Assembly (NCBI GenBank): GCA_910588885.1
Contig: CAJUSQ010000006.1
Span: 1-59,650, forward strand
From: an uncultured Lachnospiraceae bacterium
GTDB lineage: Bacteria; Bacillota; Clostridia; Lachnospirales; Lachnospiraceae
Length of the DNA: 59,650 nt
Reading direction: 5' to 3'
Shown here: piece by piece, positions 24,265 to 33,300 of the stretch
Numbering within the stretch: the first letter of the stretch is position 1
Layout: the number at the start of each line of letters is the position of its first letter
Translations under genes and position numbers: made by a program
Notes under the pieces: generated by a model
What the model was told of the DNA's origin: nothing
Databases searched by the model: none
The model's input: only the letters and a program-made list of their open reading frames with translations

Positions 24265-24295
24265 CAAGGCGCCGCTGACCGGCGTCTTGTTTTGC
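24265..24295 (+). terminator. intrinsic terminator after the response regulator
   Basis: CAAGGCGCCG (24265-24274) pairs with CGGCGTCTTG (24280-24289) with one wobble; TTTTGCC follows. Confidence 0.7.
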
Positions 24296-24338
24296 CTTGA
24301 ATGCTTTTGACGGTAGGCAGGGTGGTTTGTTACAACAG

Positions 24339-24397
24339 AAAAAGGGCGTTTCACTACATTTCGATATAAAAAGGGTGTTCCTTCGCCGAAATATAAA
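24339..24397 (+). promoter_or_regulatory. direct repeats and -10 box: candidate LytTR-controlled promoter
   Basis: AAAAAGGGCGTTTC (24339-24352) and AAAAAGGGTGTTCC (24368-24381) are direct repeats 29 bases apart with 12 of 14 bases alike. They lie just upstream of TATAAA (24392-24397), which has no -35 box. An activator bound to the repeats would be well placed. Assignment to the adjacent LytTR regulator is a guess. Confidence 0.35.
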
Positions 24398-24478
24398 TAA
24401 GAGGATCCGGTAACCGGATAAGAAGACGTTTTTCTAATCATTGTATAAGGAAGAGATTCGGAAAGGAGAGGATTTCAG

Positions 24479-25243
24479 ATGAAAATCGAAGGAGCAGGAC
24501 AGGGAAACAGCCCGGCAGGCGGAGCGATGATGCAGAATGGCACAGATCCCGTTTCCAGGGATATTCAAAGACAGATTGAAGAAACGAAGAAGCAGATCCA
24601 GGAGCTTTCGGAGAAACAGATTACGCCGGAGGAAAAGATGAAGAAACGCCAGGAGCTGCAGAAGAAGCTGACTGAGCTGACAAACCAGCTGCGGCAGCAT
24701 CAAATAGAACAGCAGAAACAGAAACGGCAGGAGAAGCGTCAGGGGAATACAATGGATGATTTGCTGGGAGGCCGTCGGGAGAACCCGGGGCCAAGAGGTA
24801 AGGCCGGAGCCCCGAAGGGCAGAGCTTCAAAGGCCGGTATGTCAGGGGCAGGTATGAAGGCACTGATTTCAGCGGATGCCGCTATGAAGCAGGCGGATGC
24901 CCAGGGCAGTGTGGCCGCCGGCTTAGAGGGCAGGGGCAAAGTCCTGGAAGCGGAAATAAAGCAGGACAGCAGCCGCGGAATAGATGTTTCCGATAAAAAG
25001 GAGGAATTGGCAGAGGTCGTGCAGCGGGCATCCGATACTCAGGCATCCCAGGGAGAAATCTTGGGAGAAGCAGTAAAGGAAGCGAAGGAGGCAGCCAAAG
25101 CCGAACAGGCCAAAACGGAACAATCCGGAAATCCGAAAAAAGCCGAAGAGGAAGCAAAGAACGGATCCCCCGCCGGAGAAAAAGAAGGCAGGGCAGTTTC
25201 CGAAGAAGAAATGTTGGGAAATAACGTGGATCTTAGACTATAA
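24479..25243 (+). CDS. FlxA-like coiled-coil protein
   Basis: A 254-residue protein without signal peptide. Residues about 20-80 form a coiled coil with the FlxA-like pattern (SRDIQRQIEETKKQIQEL, then ITPEEKMKKRQELQKKLTEL, then LRQHQIEQQ). A Gly/Arg/Pro-rich linker and an Ala-rich helical region follow, with a charged tail. FlxA of E. coli is a flagellar-regulon protein of unknown function; similarity here is by pattern only. It begins a likely operon with the gene at 25331, inside the two-component cluster. AAGGAGAGG precedes the start. Confidence 0.65.
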   Translation: MKIEGAGQGNSPAGGAMMQNGTDPVSRDIQRQIEETKKQIQELSEKQITPEEKMKKRQELQKKLTELTNQLRQHQIEQQKQKRQEKRQGNTMDDLLGGRRENPGPRGKAGAPKGRASKAGMSGAGMKALISADAAMKQADAQGSVAAGLEGRGKVLEAEIKQDSSRGIDVSDKKEELAEVVQRASDTQASQGEILGEAVKEAKEAAKAEQAKTEQSGNPKKAEEEAKNGSPAGEKEGRAVSEEEMLGNNVDLRL

Positions 25244-25330
25244 ATAGTTTCCGGAAGGATGTGTTTCGGAAAAGTCAGAGTTTGTGGAAATGGTAATCGA
25301 ATATATGTTTGGTAATAAGCGGAGGTGCCT

Positions 25331-25951
25331 ATGAATATCAAACTACAAGGAAACAGCGGATTTGGGGGAATTTCCTCCATGATCTGGGGCAGCGGGTTAA
25401 AGAGTACCAGGGAAAAGCAGCAGCGGCAGGCGGAATGTGAAGGACAGGTAGCATTTTTGGAGCAGCAAAAGGAGAATCTGAAGAACCGGAAATGTGAAAC
25501 GCTGGAGGAAATTGCCAAGAAGCTGGAGCAGTTCCATTCTTATGAGGATCAGATTGCTGCGGTAAAAGCAAAGTATAACAGCGAGCAAATCTGGCATATT
25601 TTGGACGAAGCAGAAGAGAAGGGTGAAAAAAACGCCGAAGCAGCAGAAAAGCTGGAGCCGAAGACCCCGGAAGAAAGAAGGGAAGAAGCGGCCAAGGAAG
25701 CAATGGGCGTCGAAGAAAGCGGCGGTATGCTGGAGGAAATGCTGGATCAGGTGGAGGAGCTGACAGAAGAGCTGGAACCGGAAGCAGTAGAAGAACTGAC
25801 AGAAGGGCCGGAACCGGAAGCAGTAGAAGAACTGACAGAAGGGCCGGAACCGGAAGCAGTCGCGCAGGCATCGAAAGCGGCGGAGCTTTCAGAAGCGGAA
25901 AGATTAGAGCAGTTTTTCCGGGAGTACCGGGGAATTGATCTTAAAGTATAA
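25331..25951 (+). CDS. acidic coiled-coil protein with 12-residue repeats
   Basis: A 206-residue cytoplasmic-looking protein of no recognised family. The N-terminus (KLQGNSGFGGISSMIWGSGLKS) is followed by a coiled coil (about 25-95) and then a very acidic tail. The tail holds three 12-residue repeats EELTEGPEPEAV and ends LEQFFREYRGIDLKV. ATG 25331 is chosen over an in-frame GTG at 25325, as GGAGG lies 5 bases before it. It lies between the FlxA-like gene and the histidine kinase, all in one direction. Confidence 0.65.
   Translation: MNIKLQGNSGFGGISSMIWGSGLKSTREKQQRQAECEGQVAFLEQQKENLKNRKCETLEEIAKKLEQFHSYEDQIAAVKAKYNSEQIWHILDEAEEKGEKNAEAAEKLEPKTPEERREEAAKEAMGVEESGGMLEEMLDQVEELTEELEPEAVEELTEGPEPEAVEELTEGPEPEAVAQASKAAELSEAERLEQFFREYRGIDLKV
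25754..25861 (+). repeat. 36-bp in-frame tandem repeat, three units
   Basis: Units at 25754-25789, 25790-25825 and 25826-25861. Units 2 and 3 are identical except the last base, which points to a very recent duplication; unit 1 has a few changes (EL in place of GP). Confidence 0.92.
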
Positions 25952-26004
25952 AATGTAAAAAATAATGAAATTTGTAAAATTTAAAGGAATATGGAGAACA
26001 TTGC

Positions 26005-27432
26005 ATGGACCGGCTGGAGCAGTATTATAGTATTTGTTTCCAATTTTGGGTAATCGGGGAAAATCTCATAGGAGCAGTGGTTTTTGCCTGCCTGTGCAGG
26101 GATTTTTCCCTGCGGAAACGACGGATCTGGATGGTGGGCGCTGCTTTTTGGGCCCTGATGATGGTTCTCTATTATCTGCCCTGGGAATTTGGATTTTCCG
26201 GGGCCTGCGGGATAAGCCTGGCAGCTGCATGGGTTGTGTGGATCTGCCTGGATCCGGGAGAAAGTTTCGGAAAAATTTATCTGACCCTTACGTTCGGCAC
26301 GTTAAATTGGATTTGTATGGTAATTGCCTCCAATTTTTATTTGATGGTTTCAGATGGTTTCGACTATTTTGTGTACCGTTTTACGAGAAGTTCAGATAAA
26401 ACCTGGCAGCTGTTTTTTGTTGCTTTCAATGTGATGGAATTTCTGCATTTTATTATTTTGGGCCTTCTGCTGTCCGGATCCGCAGCACTGATGAAAAAAT
26501 GTTTTTTACGGAGACGGTGCAGCCTGAATCAAAAGGAGCTCTGCATCCTGCTGATTCCGTCGGCACTTGGGGTGTTCAACCATTTGATTCGGAGGGCATA
26601 TAACAGCAAAGTGGAAATGCAGCTGTCGGCGGTGAGTAAGGAATGGCATATCGATCTTTTGTGGTGCGTTAATGATCTGATTCTGATTGCGGCGATTTTA
26701 CTGGTGCTTTTGTTGTTTGAACGCCATAAGCAGCAAATGGAGCTTCAGCAGGACCGCAGTATTTTGCAGGAACAGGTGAAGGATATGAAGTCCCATATCC
26801 GGGCCGTAGAGCAGATCTACGCCTCGATCCGGGGGCTGAAGCATGATCTGGGTAACCACGCGCTGGTGCTCCGGGGGCTTTTGGCGAAAGGGAACTATGA
26901 AGAGGCACAGGTTTATGCCGGGACGTTGGCGGATGCGGCCGAAAGGCTTCAGTATGGAATTTCTACGGGAAACCCGGTTACCGATGTAATCATAAACGAG
27001 AAGCGCCGGGAGGCGGAGGAGAGGGGAATTACCTTTCAGGCAGATTTCCGTTATCCACAAACCGGCGGGATAGATGCGTTTGATATCAGTATTATCTTAA
27101 ACAACGGCCTGGAAAACGCATTTGCCGGGGCAATGGCTTCCAAAAACCCTTTTGTGTCCGTCCATGCCGGACAAAAGAAACATACCTGGCTGCTTACCAT
27201 TGTCAACTCCTTTGCGGGAGAGCTTCGGTGGGAGGAGGAAAGCGGCCTGCCGAAAACCACAAAGGAGCCGGGGGTGCATCACGGATACGGATTGAAAAAT
27301 ATCCGGTCTGTAGCGGAGCAATATTATGGCTGTATGGAACTTTGCCAGCGGGAATCGGGGGAAGCCGGAAATTTTTGGGAAAAACAAGTGGTTTTGACGG
27401 TAATGCTGCAGCTTACCTCAGCCGATATATAA
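26005..27432 (+). CDS. GHKL sensor histidine kinase (AgrC-like)
   Basis: A 475-residue membrane kinase. About six membrane helices occupy residues 1-245 with no large extracellular domain, as in peptide-sensing AgrC/ComD kinases. A helical linker follows, with the H-box GLKHDLGNH (His280), the N-box ILNNGLENAFAGA and the G-box HGYGLKNI. This class autophosphorylates His280 and passes phosphate to LytTR regulators, here most likely the product of 23442. The two genes are separated by two coiled-coil genes. No AgrD-like peptide or AgrB peptidase is seen nearby, so the signal is unknown. Confidence 0.9.
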   Translation: MDRLEQYYSICFQFWVIGENLIGAVVFACLCRDFSLRKRRIWMVGAAFWALMMVLYYLPWEFGFSGACGISLAAAWVVWICLDPGESFGKIYLTLTFGTLNWICMVIASNFYLMVSDGFDYFVYRFTRSSDKTWQLFFVAFNVMEFLHFIILGLLLSGSAALMKKCFLRRRCSLNQKELCILLIPSALGVFNHLIRRAYNSKVEMQLSAVSKEWHIDLLWCVNDLILIAAILLVLLLFERHKQQMELQQDRSILQEQVKDMKSHIRAVEQIYASIRGLKHDLGNHALVLRGLLAKGNYEEAQVYAGTLADAAERLQYGISTGNPVTDVIINEKRREAEERGITFQADFRYPQTGGIDAFDISIILNNGLENAFAGAMASKNPFVSVHAGQKKHTWLLTIVNSFAGELRWEEESGLPKTTKEPGVHHGYGLKNIRSVAEQYYGCMELCQRESGEAGNFWEKQVVLTVMLQLTSADI

Positions 27433-27482
27433 AATAGAAATGGAGTTCAATCGAATTTAAATCGCTAAGGAGGGCAAAGGAA

Positions 27483-28193
27483 ATGGATAGAATAGGAAGC
27501 TACGGTGCATACCAGAAGAATTATTATGGGAAGACCGTGCAGGAGAAGAAAGGGACCGAAGAGGTTCAGAAGGCCGATGCAGCCAAGGCCGGAAAGAATC
27601 AGCCGGTGAAGTTAAGCGCCAGAGCGGAGAAGCTGTTGAAGGAGCTGAAGAATACTTACCGGAATATGGACTTTTTTGTAGCAAATTATGACTCGGATGA
27701 GGAAGCGGCAGAATACCTTTCCCGGGGAAATAAGGACTACAGCGTATTGCTGGAGCCGGAAACCTTAGAGGAGATGGCGGCGGACGAGAAGACGAAGGAA
27801 AAATACCTGAATCTGATGAAAGAAGCCACCACGGATCTGAAGGATATGAAGGAGAAGCTGGGAGAGGAAGGCAAGGAAGTGACCCATCTGGGCGTGTCCA
27901 TAGACAAGAACGGTACCATGTCCTATTTTGCGGAGCTGGAGAAATTAAGCGACAAGCAGCGGGAACGCATTGAGAAGGCCAAGGAAGATAAGGCAGAACA
28001 AGCGAAAAAGGCCGGAAAAGAGGACAAAACAAAAGCCGGCCAGACAGGAACCGCCGGAAGCGAGCGGGCGAAACGGACCCGGGTAACAGCGGGAACCATG
28101 GAGGAACTCATATCCAAGATTAAAAATGTAGACTGGAATAAGATTCCTTGGCAGACCGCAGAAAGCGGGAGCAGATTTGATTCTGTGATATAA
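27483..28193 (+). CDS. DUF6033-like helical protein
   Basis: A 236-residue, lysine- and glutamate-rich soluble protein. The N-terminus (MDRIGSYGAYQKNYYGK) and the VKLSARAEKLLKELKNTY plus MDFFVANYDSDEEAAEYLSRG stretches match what I recall of DUF6033 in Lachnospiraceae. The C-terminal half is a charged helix (about 150-200) and then a short conserved end. No signal peptide. It starts 50 bases after the kinase, AAGGAGGG upstream, and a terminator follows, so it closes the two-component cluster. Confidence 0.65.
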   Translation: MDRIGSYGAYQKNYYGKTVQEKKGTEEVQKADAAKAGKNQPVKLSARAEKLLKELKNTYRNMDFFVANYDSDEEAAEYLSRGNKDYSVLLEPETLEEMAADEKTKEKYLNLMKEATTDLKDMKEKLGEEGKEVTHLGVSIDKNGTMSYFAELEKLSDKQRERIEKAKEDKAEQAKKAGKEDKTKAGQTGTAGSERAKRTRVTAGTMEELISKIKNVDWNKIPWQTAESGSRFDSVI

Positions 28194-28234
28194 CAGACGC
28201 AGCAGCACCGGATTGATTGAAAAGTTCAGAAAAG

Positions 28235-28277
28235 AATACCCATGGCATAGCAGTGATTTATGCAATGGGTATTTTTA
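28235..28277 (+). terminator. intrinsic terminator closing the two-component cluster
   Basis: AATACCCAT (28235-28243) pairs with ATGGGTATT (28265-28273), with a second inner stem GCATA/TATGC, followed by TTTA. Confidence 0.8.
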
Positions 28278-28361
28278 TTGGAAAAGGTTAATCCGAAAGG
28301 GTAGAGGGAGACAAGGAAGACTTTCATTTCGAAAAAATTGAATAATAAAATCATGAAGTTA

Positions 28362-28390
28362 TTTACTTTCTATCCGGAACTGGTTATACT
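28362..28390 (+). promoter_or_regulatory. SigA-type promoter of the pRiA4b-like gene
   Basis: TTTACT (28362-28367), a 17-base spacer, TATACT (28385-28390), about 60 bases before the start at 28451. Confidence 0.6.
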
Positions 28391-28450
28391 ATAGAAACAG
28401 AAACAATGGACGCAGCCGCCATGCAGCGGTTACATAGATGGAGGAGAAGA

Positions 28451-30235
28451 ATGATTTCAGACAAGCTGTTTACACATGCGTTTGCTTACAAGAAGACAAA
28501 GCTCTGGGAAAAAATAAGTGATATGCATGTATTTGCAGTGGAGCTGCCGTGGAACCGGGTCGGTTATATCAGTATTATGGGAGCAGCCAGGGAGCATTGC
28601 GCTCTGGCCCTTTATATTGGGGAAAGCGGTTTCAACAGCCTGCGCAAACTGGCGGAAGCCAGCGGATTTGGATATTGGCGTATGGAATTCGGAGAACATA
28701 TGATACAGCAGGAATGTTTGCAATGTGCATTTGTGAAGAAGGACGAGCTGTCAGAGGGGGAACGGGAGGAGGCAAAAGCCTATGCTCTTTCCAATGGAAT
28801 CCGGATTGCCGGAAAGAATGCATATCCACGGTTTGGAAAATATCTCCCGAACCACATTCCCTGGCATCTGCAGACGGAACAGGAACAGGAGGACCTTTGC
28901 AGCGCCCTGGAGGCGGCAGTGGGTCTGGCTAAGATGCTGGAGGAGAAAAACTGGAAAGAACTGGGCCTGGATTTTCTGAATGAGGATACCACGGAGGTTT
29001 TACTGCTGAAGGGAAGGGACGGGGAATATACGCTGGGAACAGCGGTACTTCCGGAGTCCAAATCGACGGAATGGCCAAGGCCCAAGTGCCGGAACGATAT
29101 AGCCGCTGCAAATATGAAGAAGATAAAGCAGGAAGGAATCTGGGAATGCAGCCTGATTTGGGTTCCGGAACCGGTTCAGGAAGACCCGGAGGAAATACCA
29201 CAGCTTCCAATGGTATTGATTGCGGTGGAAGAGGAGGAAGGATATATACTTCCGGTGCCGCCGATTTTGAATTATGAGGAAGAAGCAGATACACTGCTGC
29301 AGCATTTTATGGATTCCCTTTTGGAATATCGGTTTTATCCCAGGGAAATTCATGTACTGAACGAGGATGGCCGGATCCATGCGTTTTTTGAAGATTTTTG
29401 CCGGAGGATGAACATCACTCTTTGCAGGAAAAACCTGCTCCCCTCTGCGAAGGAGGCGGAACTTGAATTTTGCAGGGGATTGGACGGAGGAAATGAAGAA
29501 GAGCAGATGGAGGAGATGATGCAGTCCCTGCTGATGCTCAATGAAGAACAGGTTGCCCAGCTGCCTGAACTGATTAAAGACCAGCTTAGAAACATTTTGG
29601 ATAATCAGGCATTTCCGGAGGAAGCGGCAGAACTGATCCGGAAGAAGCTGTTTCCGGAGGAGACAAAGGGCCCAAGGCTGGTAAGCACAAGATGGCAACA
29701 GACGGAAACGGAGGACAAATGTCCGGAAGTACATGTGGAATCAGGACAGGAAATCAGCTTTGCAACAAAGCGGAAAGAGCAGGAACAGTCCTTTGTGATC
29801 AAAGCATCTCTGGGAACGGGCTGTTACCGTCATATACAGATTTCCTGTAAAAGCACTTTGTTTCAGCTCCATTGCGCGATCCTGGATGCTTTTGGATTTA
29901 TGGATGACCATGCCCACGCTTTTTTTATGGATAATAAGAGATGGAGCGATGCGGACAGCTATTATGCGGAAGGGATAGATGATTTCCGTCCCCGTACCCA
30001 GAGGATCAGGCTTGGAAAGGCAGGACTGCGGAAAGGGAAGTCCTTTAAGTATGTCTTTGACTTTGGGGATGAATGGATGTTTCAATGCCAGGTGCTTCGG
30101 ATTGTAGAGGAGCCTACCCCGTTCCCGAAGGTGATCAGAAGCAAAGGGGAAGCTCCAATGCAATACCCGGATTATGAAGAAGACTGGGACGAGGATTGGG
30201 AAGGAGAGCCTGATCCGGAACCGGAGGGGGAATAG
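28451..30235 (+). CDS. multidomain protein with pRiA4b ORF-3-like C-terminus
   Basis: A 594-residue cytoplasmic protein. The N-terminal half (VFAVELPWNRVGYISIMG, then CALALYIGESGFNSL) and the middle (PMVLIAVEEEEGYILPVPP) resemble DUF6930/DUF7309-type regions; this is from memory. The C-terminal 150 residues match the IS1096/pRiA4b ORF-3-like domain (LFQLHCAILDAFGF, then HAHAFFMDN, FKYVFDFGDEWMF). A very acidic tail follows. None of these has an agreed function. ATG 28451 is preferred over 28406 because GGAGGAGAAGA precedes it. Monocistronic. Confidence 0.8.
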   Translation: MISDKLFTHAFAYKKTKLWEKISDMHVFAVELPWNRVGYISIMGAAREHCALALYIGESGFNSLRKLAEASGFGYWRMEFGEHMIQQECLQCAFVKKDELSEGEREEAKAYALSNGIRIAGKNAYPRFGKYLPNHIPWHLQTEQEQEDLCSALEAAVGLAKMLEEKNWKELGLDFLNEDTTEVLLLKGRDGEYTLGTAVLPESKSTEWPRPKCRNDIAAANMKKIKQEGIWECSLIWVPEPVQEDPEEIPQLPMVLIAVEEEEGYILPVPPILNYEEEADTLLQHFMDSLLEYRFYPREIHVLNEDGRIHAFFEDFCRRMNITLCRKNLLPSAKEAELEFCRGLDGGNEEEQMEEMMQSLLMLNEEQVAQLPELIKDQLRNILDNQAFPEEAAELIRKKLFPEETKGPRLVSTRWQQTETEDKCPEVHVESGQEISFATKRKEQEQSFVIKASLGTGCYRHIQISCKSTLFQLHCAILDAFGFMDDHAHAFFMDNKRWSDADSYYAEGIDDFRPRTQRIRLGKAGLRKGKSFKYVFDFGDEWMFQCQVLRIVEEPTPFPKVIRSKGEAPMQYPDYEEDWDEDWEGEPDPEPEGE

Positions 30236-30381
30236 AGCCGGGGAATATTTGAAAAATGTCAGATCGTTTTCCAGTAGAAGGAAATAGAGGAATATTATTC
30301 GAATGTAAGTTCGATTTATCTTACAAAAAATTTGAGAGAGGATAAGTACCGCTGCATGGGCAGTGGAAACAGGAGCAGAGT

Positions 30382-33300
30382 ATGGTGAAAGTGAAAAGAA
30401 AAATAGCGTTCTTATTGATATTTCTTTTGATTTTTGGCATCGGATTTCCGAATGGTACGGTAGATGCGAAAGAAACGTCGCCGACAGGCCAGTCCCAAAC
30501 TACGGGAACAAGCAGCCAGACGGGCGACGGAAGCGGAACAAACAGCGGCGCCGGGACTGCCGGAGGAAACGGGACGAACAGCGAGGGCGGAAGTGCCGGA
30601 ACATCAGGCACAAACGGGATGAACAGCGGCACCGGAGGAAACGGCGCGAATGGCGGGACCGGAAACGGCGGAGCAGACGGAAGCGGAACGAACGGCGGGA
30701 CCGGAGACACCGGAACCAATGGTGGAGCCGGGAATGGCGGAACCAACAGTGAAGGCGGAAGTACCGGTACGTCGGATACAAACGGAGCCGGGAGCAATGG
30801 CGGAAGCGATAAAAACGGGAAGCCGGAGGGAGGGTCGGACAAAACGAACCAATCCGTTGAAAACGGAAGCGACGATGCCGCCGGAACCAAGGGGGAAGCC
30901 GGCGGGACCGGAGCCGACAGTCAGTCCCCGGAGGACGGGTCAAAATCGGCTGCAGGAACCGGACAAATCGGGCAGATAGACGTCTGGATCAGCTCCGGGC
31001 TGCCCCTGCAGCGAACCGTGGATTTTACCGTGAACTTAACAGGGGGCGGACAGGAAAACCGGACAGCGGTCATTTCCGTAAGTGACAACGAGGAACAGAA
31101 AAAGGTATGCTTTGACGGACTGGCGGAGGGAAGCTATACGGTGACCGTGACCGGGGCCGGGTTTGCCACCTATACCCAGACCATTTTGGTAGAAAAAAGC
31201 GCCTATGCCATAAAGCTGATGACCGGATTTGTTCAGGGTAATACATATGAAGCGGGAGCGGCCCATCCGGGTGTGCTTCTGATTGGGGATGCCGACCAGG
31301 ACGGCGCTGCCGACGGGACGGACGCGCTGAAGCTGGTGGAAGCCATGGACAGCGGACAGGCAGACGGCATTACGGATTTAAACGGTGACGGCGCTGTCAA
31401 TCTTGTGGATTTGGAATATTATACGAAGGGGCTTCCGGAAAACCGGGATACCCTTGCGAAGCAGGAGAAATTTGTGCCGGCAGCGGTAATTACGGCTTCT
31501 GCGGAAAGCGGGACGAAGGCGGAAGGGAATTTAAGTACTTTTTTGCGGGACGGCACCGGCCTTTTGCTGTCTCCGGAAAACGGCGGGGAGATTTCGGAAA
31601 ATAATCCGGTTTCCCTGACCTTTGATTTTGCTTCGGACAGCGGGTCAGTTATCACGGATGGTATTATAATCGAGACCGGAGGGGACAATCCCATTGCAAA
31701 TGCAATGGTAAGGGTTGCATACGTGGACACGGACGGGTCAGACCAAGAGGTGGAGATTCCCGTGGATGGCCTGCAATATCTTCTGAAGAACGAAAACGTT
31801 TCGGTGGAGGAAGGCAAAGACGGCAGTATCCGAATTCATCTGGGCAGTCAGATTGCGGTTAAAAAAGTTACTTTGAAAATCAAAGGAATGAAGAAAAACA
31901 ATAACCTGGCGGAAATTTCCACAGTGGAATTTGTCAATGGCATGGAAGAACGGATTCCGGAGCCGGAGATGGACATTCCGGAAAATCTTACTGCCGTAGC
32001 CGGAAATAAGAGCATCAGCCTGGCCTGGGAGCCCTGCGTGAATGTGACGGGCTACGAGGTTTTGATTAAGCAGGAGGATCAGCAGCAGACCATGCTGGTA
32101 GTTGGGAATGGGCTGGATCTGACTACTTTTGGCGGAAAAGAGCTGGTGAATTATAAGGAATACAAGATTCAGGTGCAGTCCGTCAACGGAAGCTGGCGCA
32201 GCGGATATGGCAATGAGGCGCAGGCGGTGCCAAAGCCCACCGGTAAGCCGGACAAACCGGATAACGTGTCAGCCATCGGCGGCTTTAAGAGTATTACGGT
32301 GTCCTGGAAAAACATGAAGGATACCCTTTCCTACAATCTGTATTACAAAGAGAGCCGCCAGGACAGCTATCAGAAGATTGAGAATATTACGGCAAACAGC
32401 TATACCATTTCCGGACTGAAGGATCTGACGGAATATACGGTTTATGTAACCGGGGTAAATGAGCTTGGGGAAAGTGCGCCCTCTTTGACCTGTGCCGTTT
32501 CAACGACGGATCAGAATCCGGCGATTATGCCCAAGTACAATCTGATTAATGTGGGAGAAGCGGGACAGCCGGGCGCCCATATTGTTTCTGCAACTACCAA
32601 AGGCAAAATGGTAGACAGCGCTTTGGATTCCCAGCCCGGGACTGCCTGGGGAACGGTGGATCACGATCCGGCTTCTTACTATTGGAAAGAAAGCTGGGAT
32701 GACGGCGGGTATAATGCCCTGGGACAGAACGGGCTGATTTACGAATTTGACCAGGCATATAAAATGGATACGATTGCACTGGAAGAGGTAATGCCTCAGA
32801 ACCTGGCCTATTTCTATGCCAAGGCACGGACCTGGGATGAAAACGGCACCCTGTCGGATTGGGGAAATATTTCCATTCAGAAGAAATCCGACAAAGACGG
32901 ACGGCCTTATTATATGCTGAAGCTTCCGGAAGCGGCCAATGTGAAGAAGATCCAGATCGGCCTTGGACGTTACCTGGCCTCGGGAAGTGTTACGGTATCA
33001 GAGGTTTACTTCTATTATTATGATGTATTGATGGACGAGATTATGGCTCTGTATGAAGACGATCTTCATATGGTACTCCGTCCGGATGTGACAATGGATA
33101 CGATTGAGGCCCTTCGGGCCAGGGTGACTGCCGTAGATCCGATTAGCGGGGAATACCATCCCGATCAGGAACTGCTGGAACGGGAGCTGCGTACGGCAGA
33201 AGAATTACTGGCCAATACGGCCCTTGGCGCTCCGGTGGAAATTCATACGGGGATTACCACCAGTGATGTGGGCCGTGGGTTCGGCGGCTTGAATGCATGG

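Noticed and set aside
23442..27432. Agr-type quorum system
   Set aside because: Kinase and regulator fit, but neither an AgrB-like membrane peptidase nor a short precursor peptide was found in any frame between or beside them.
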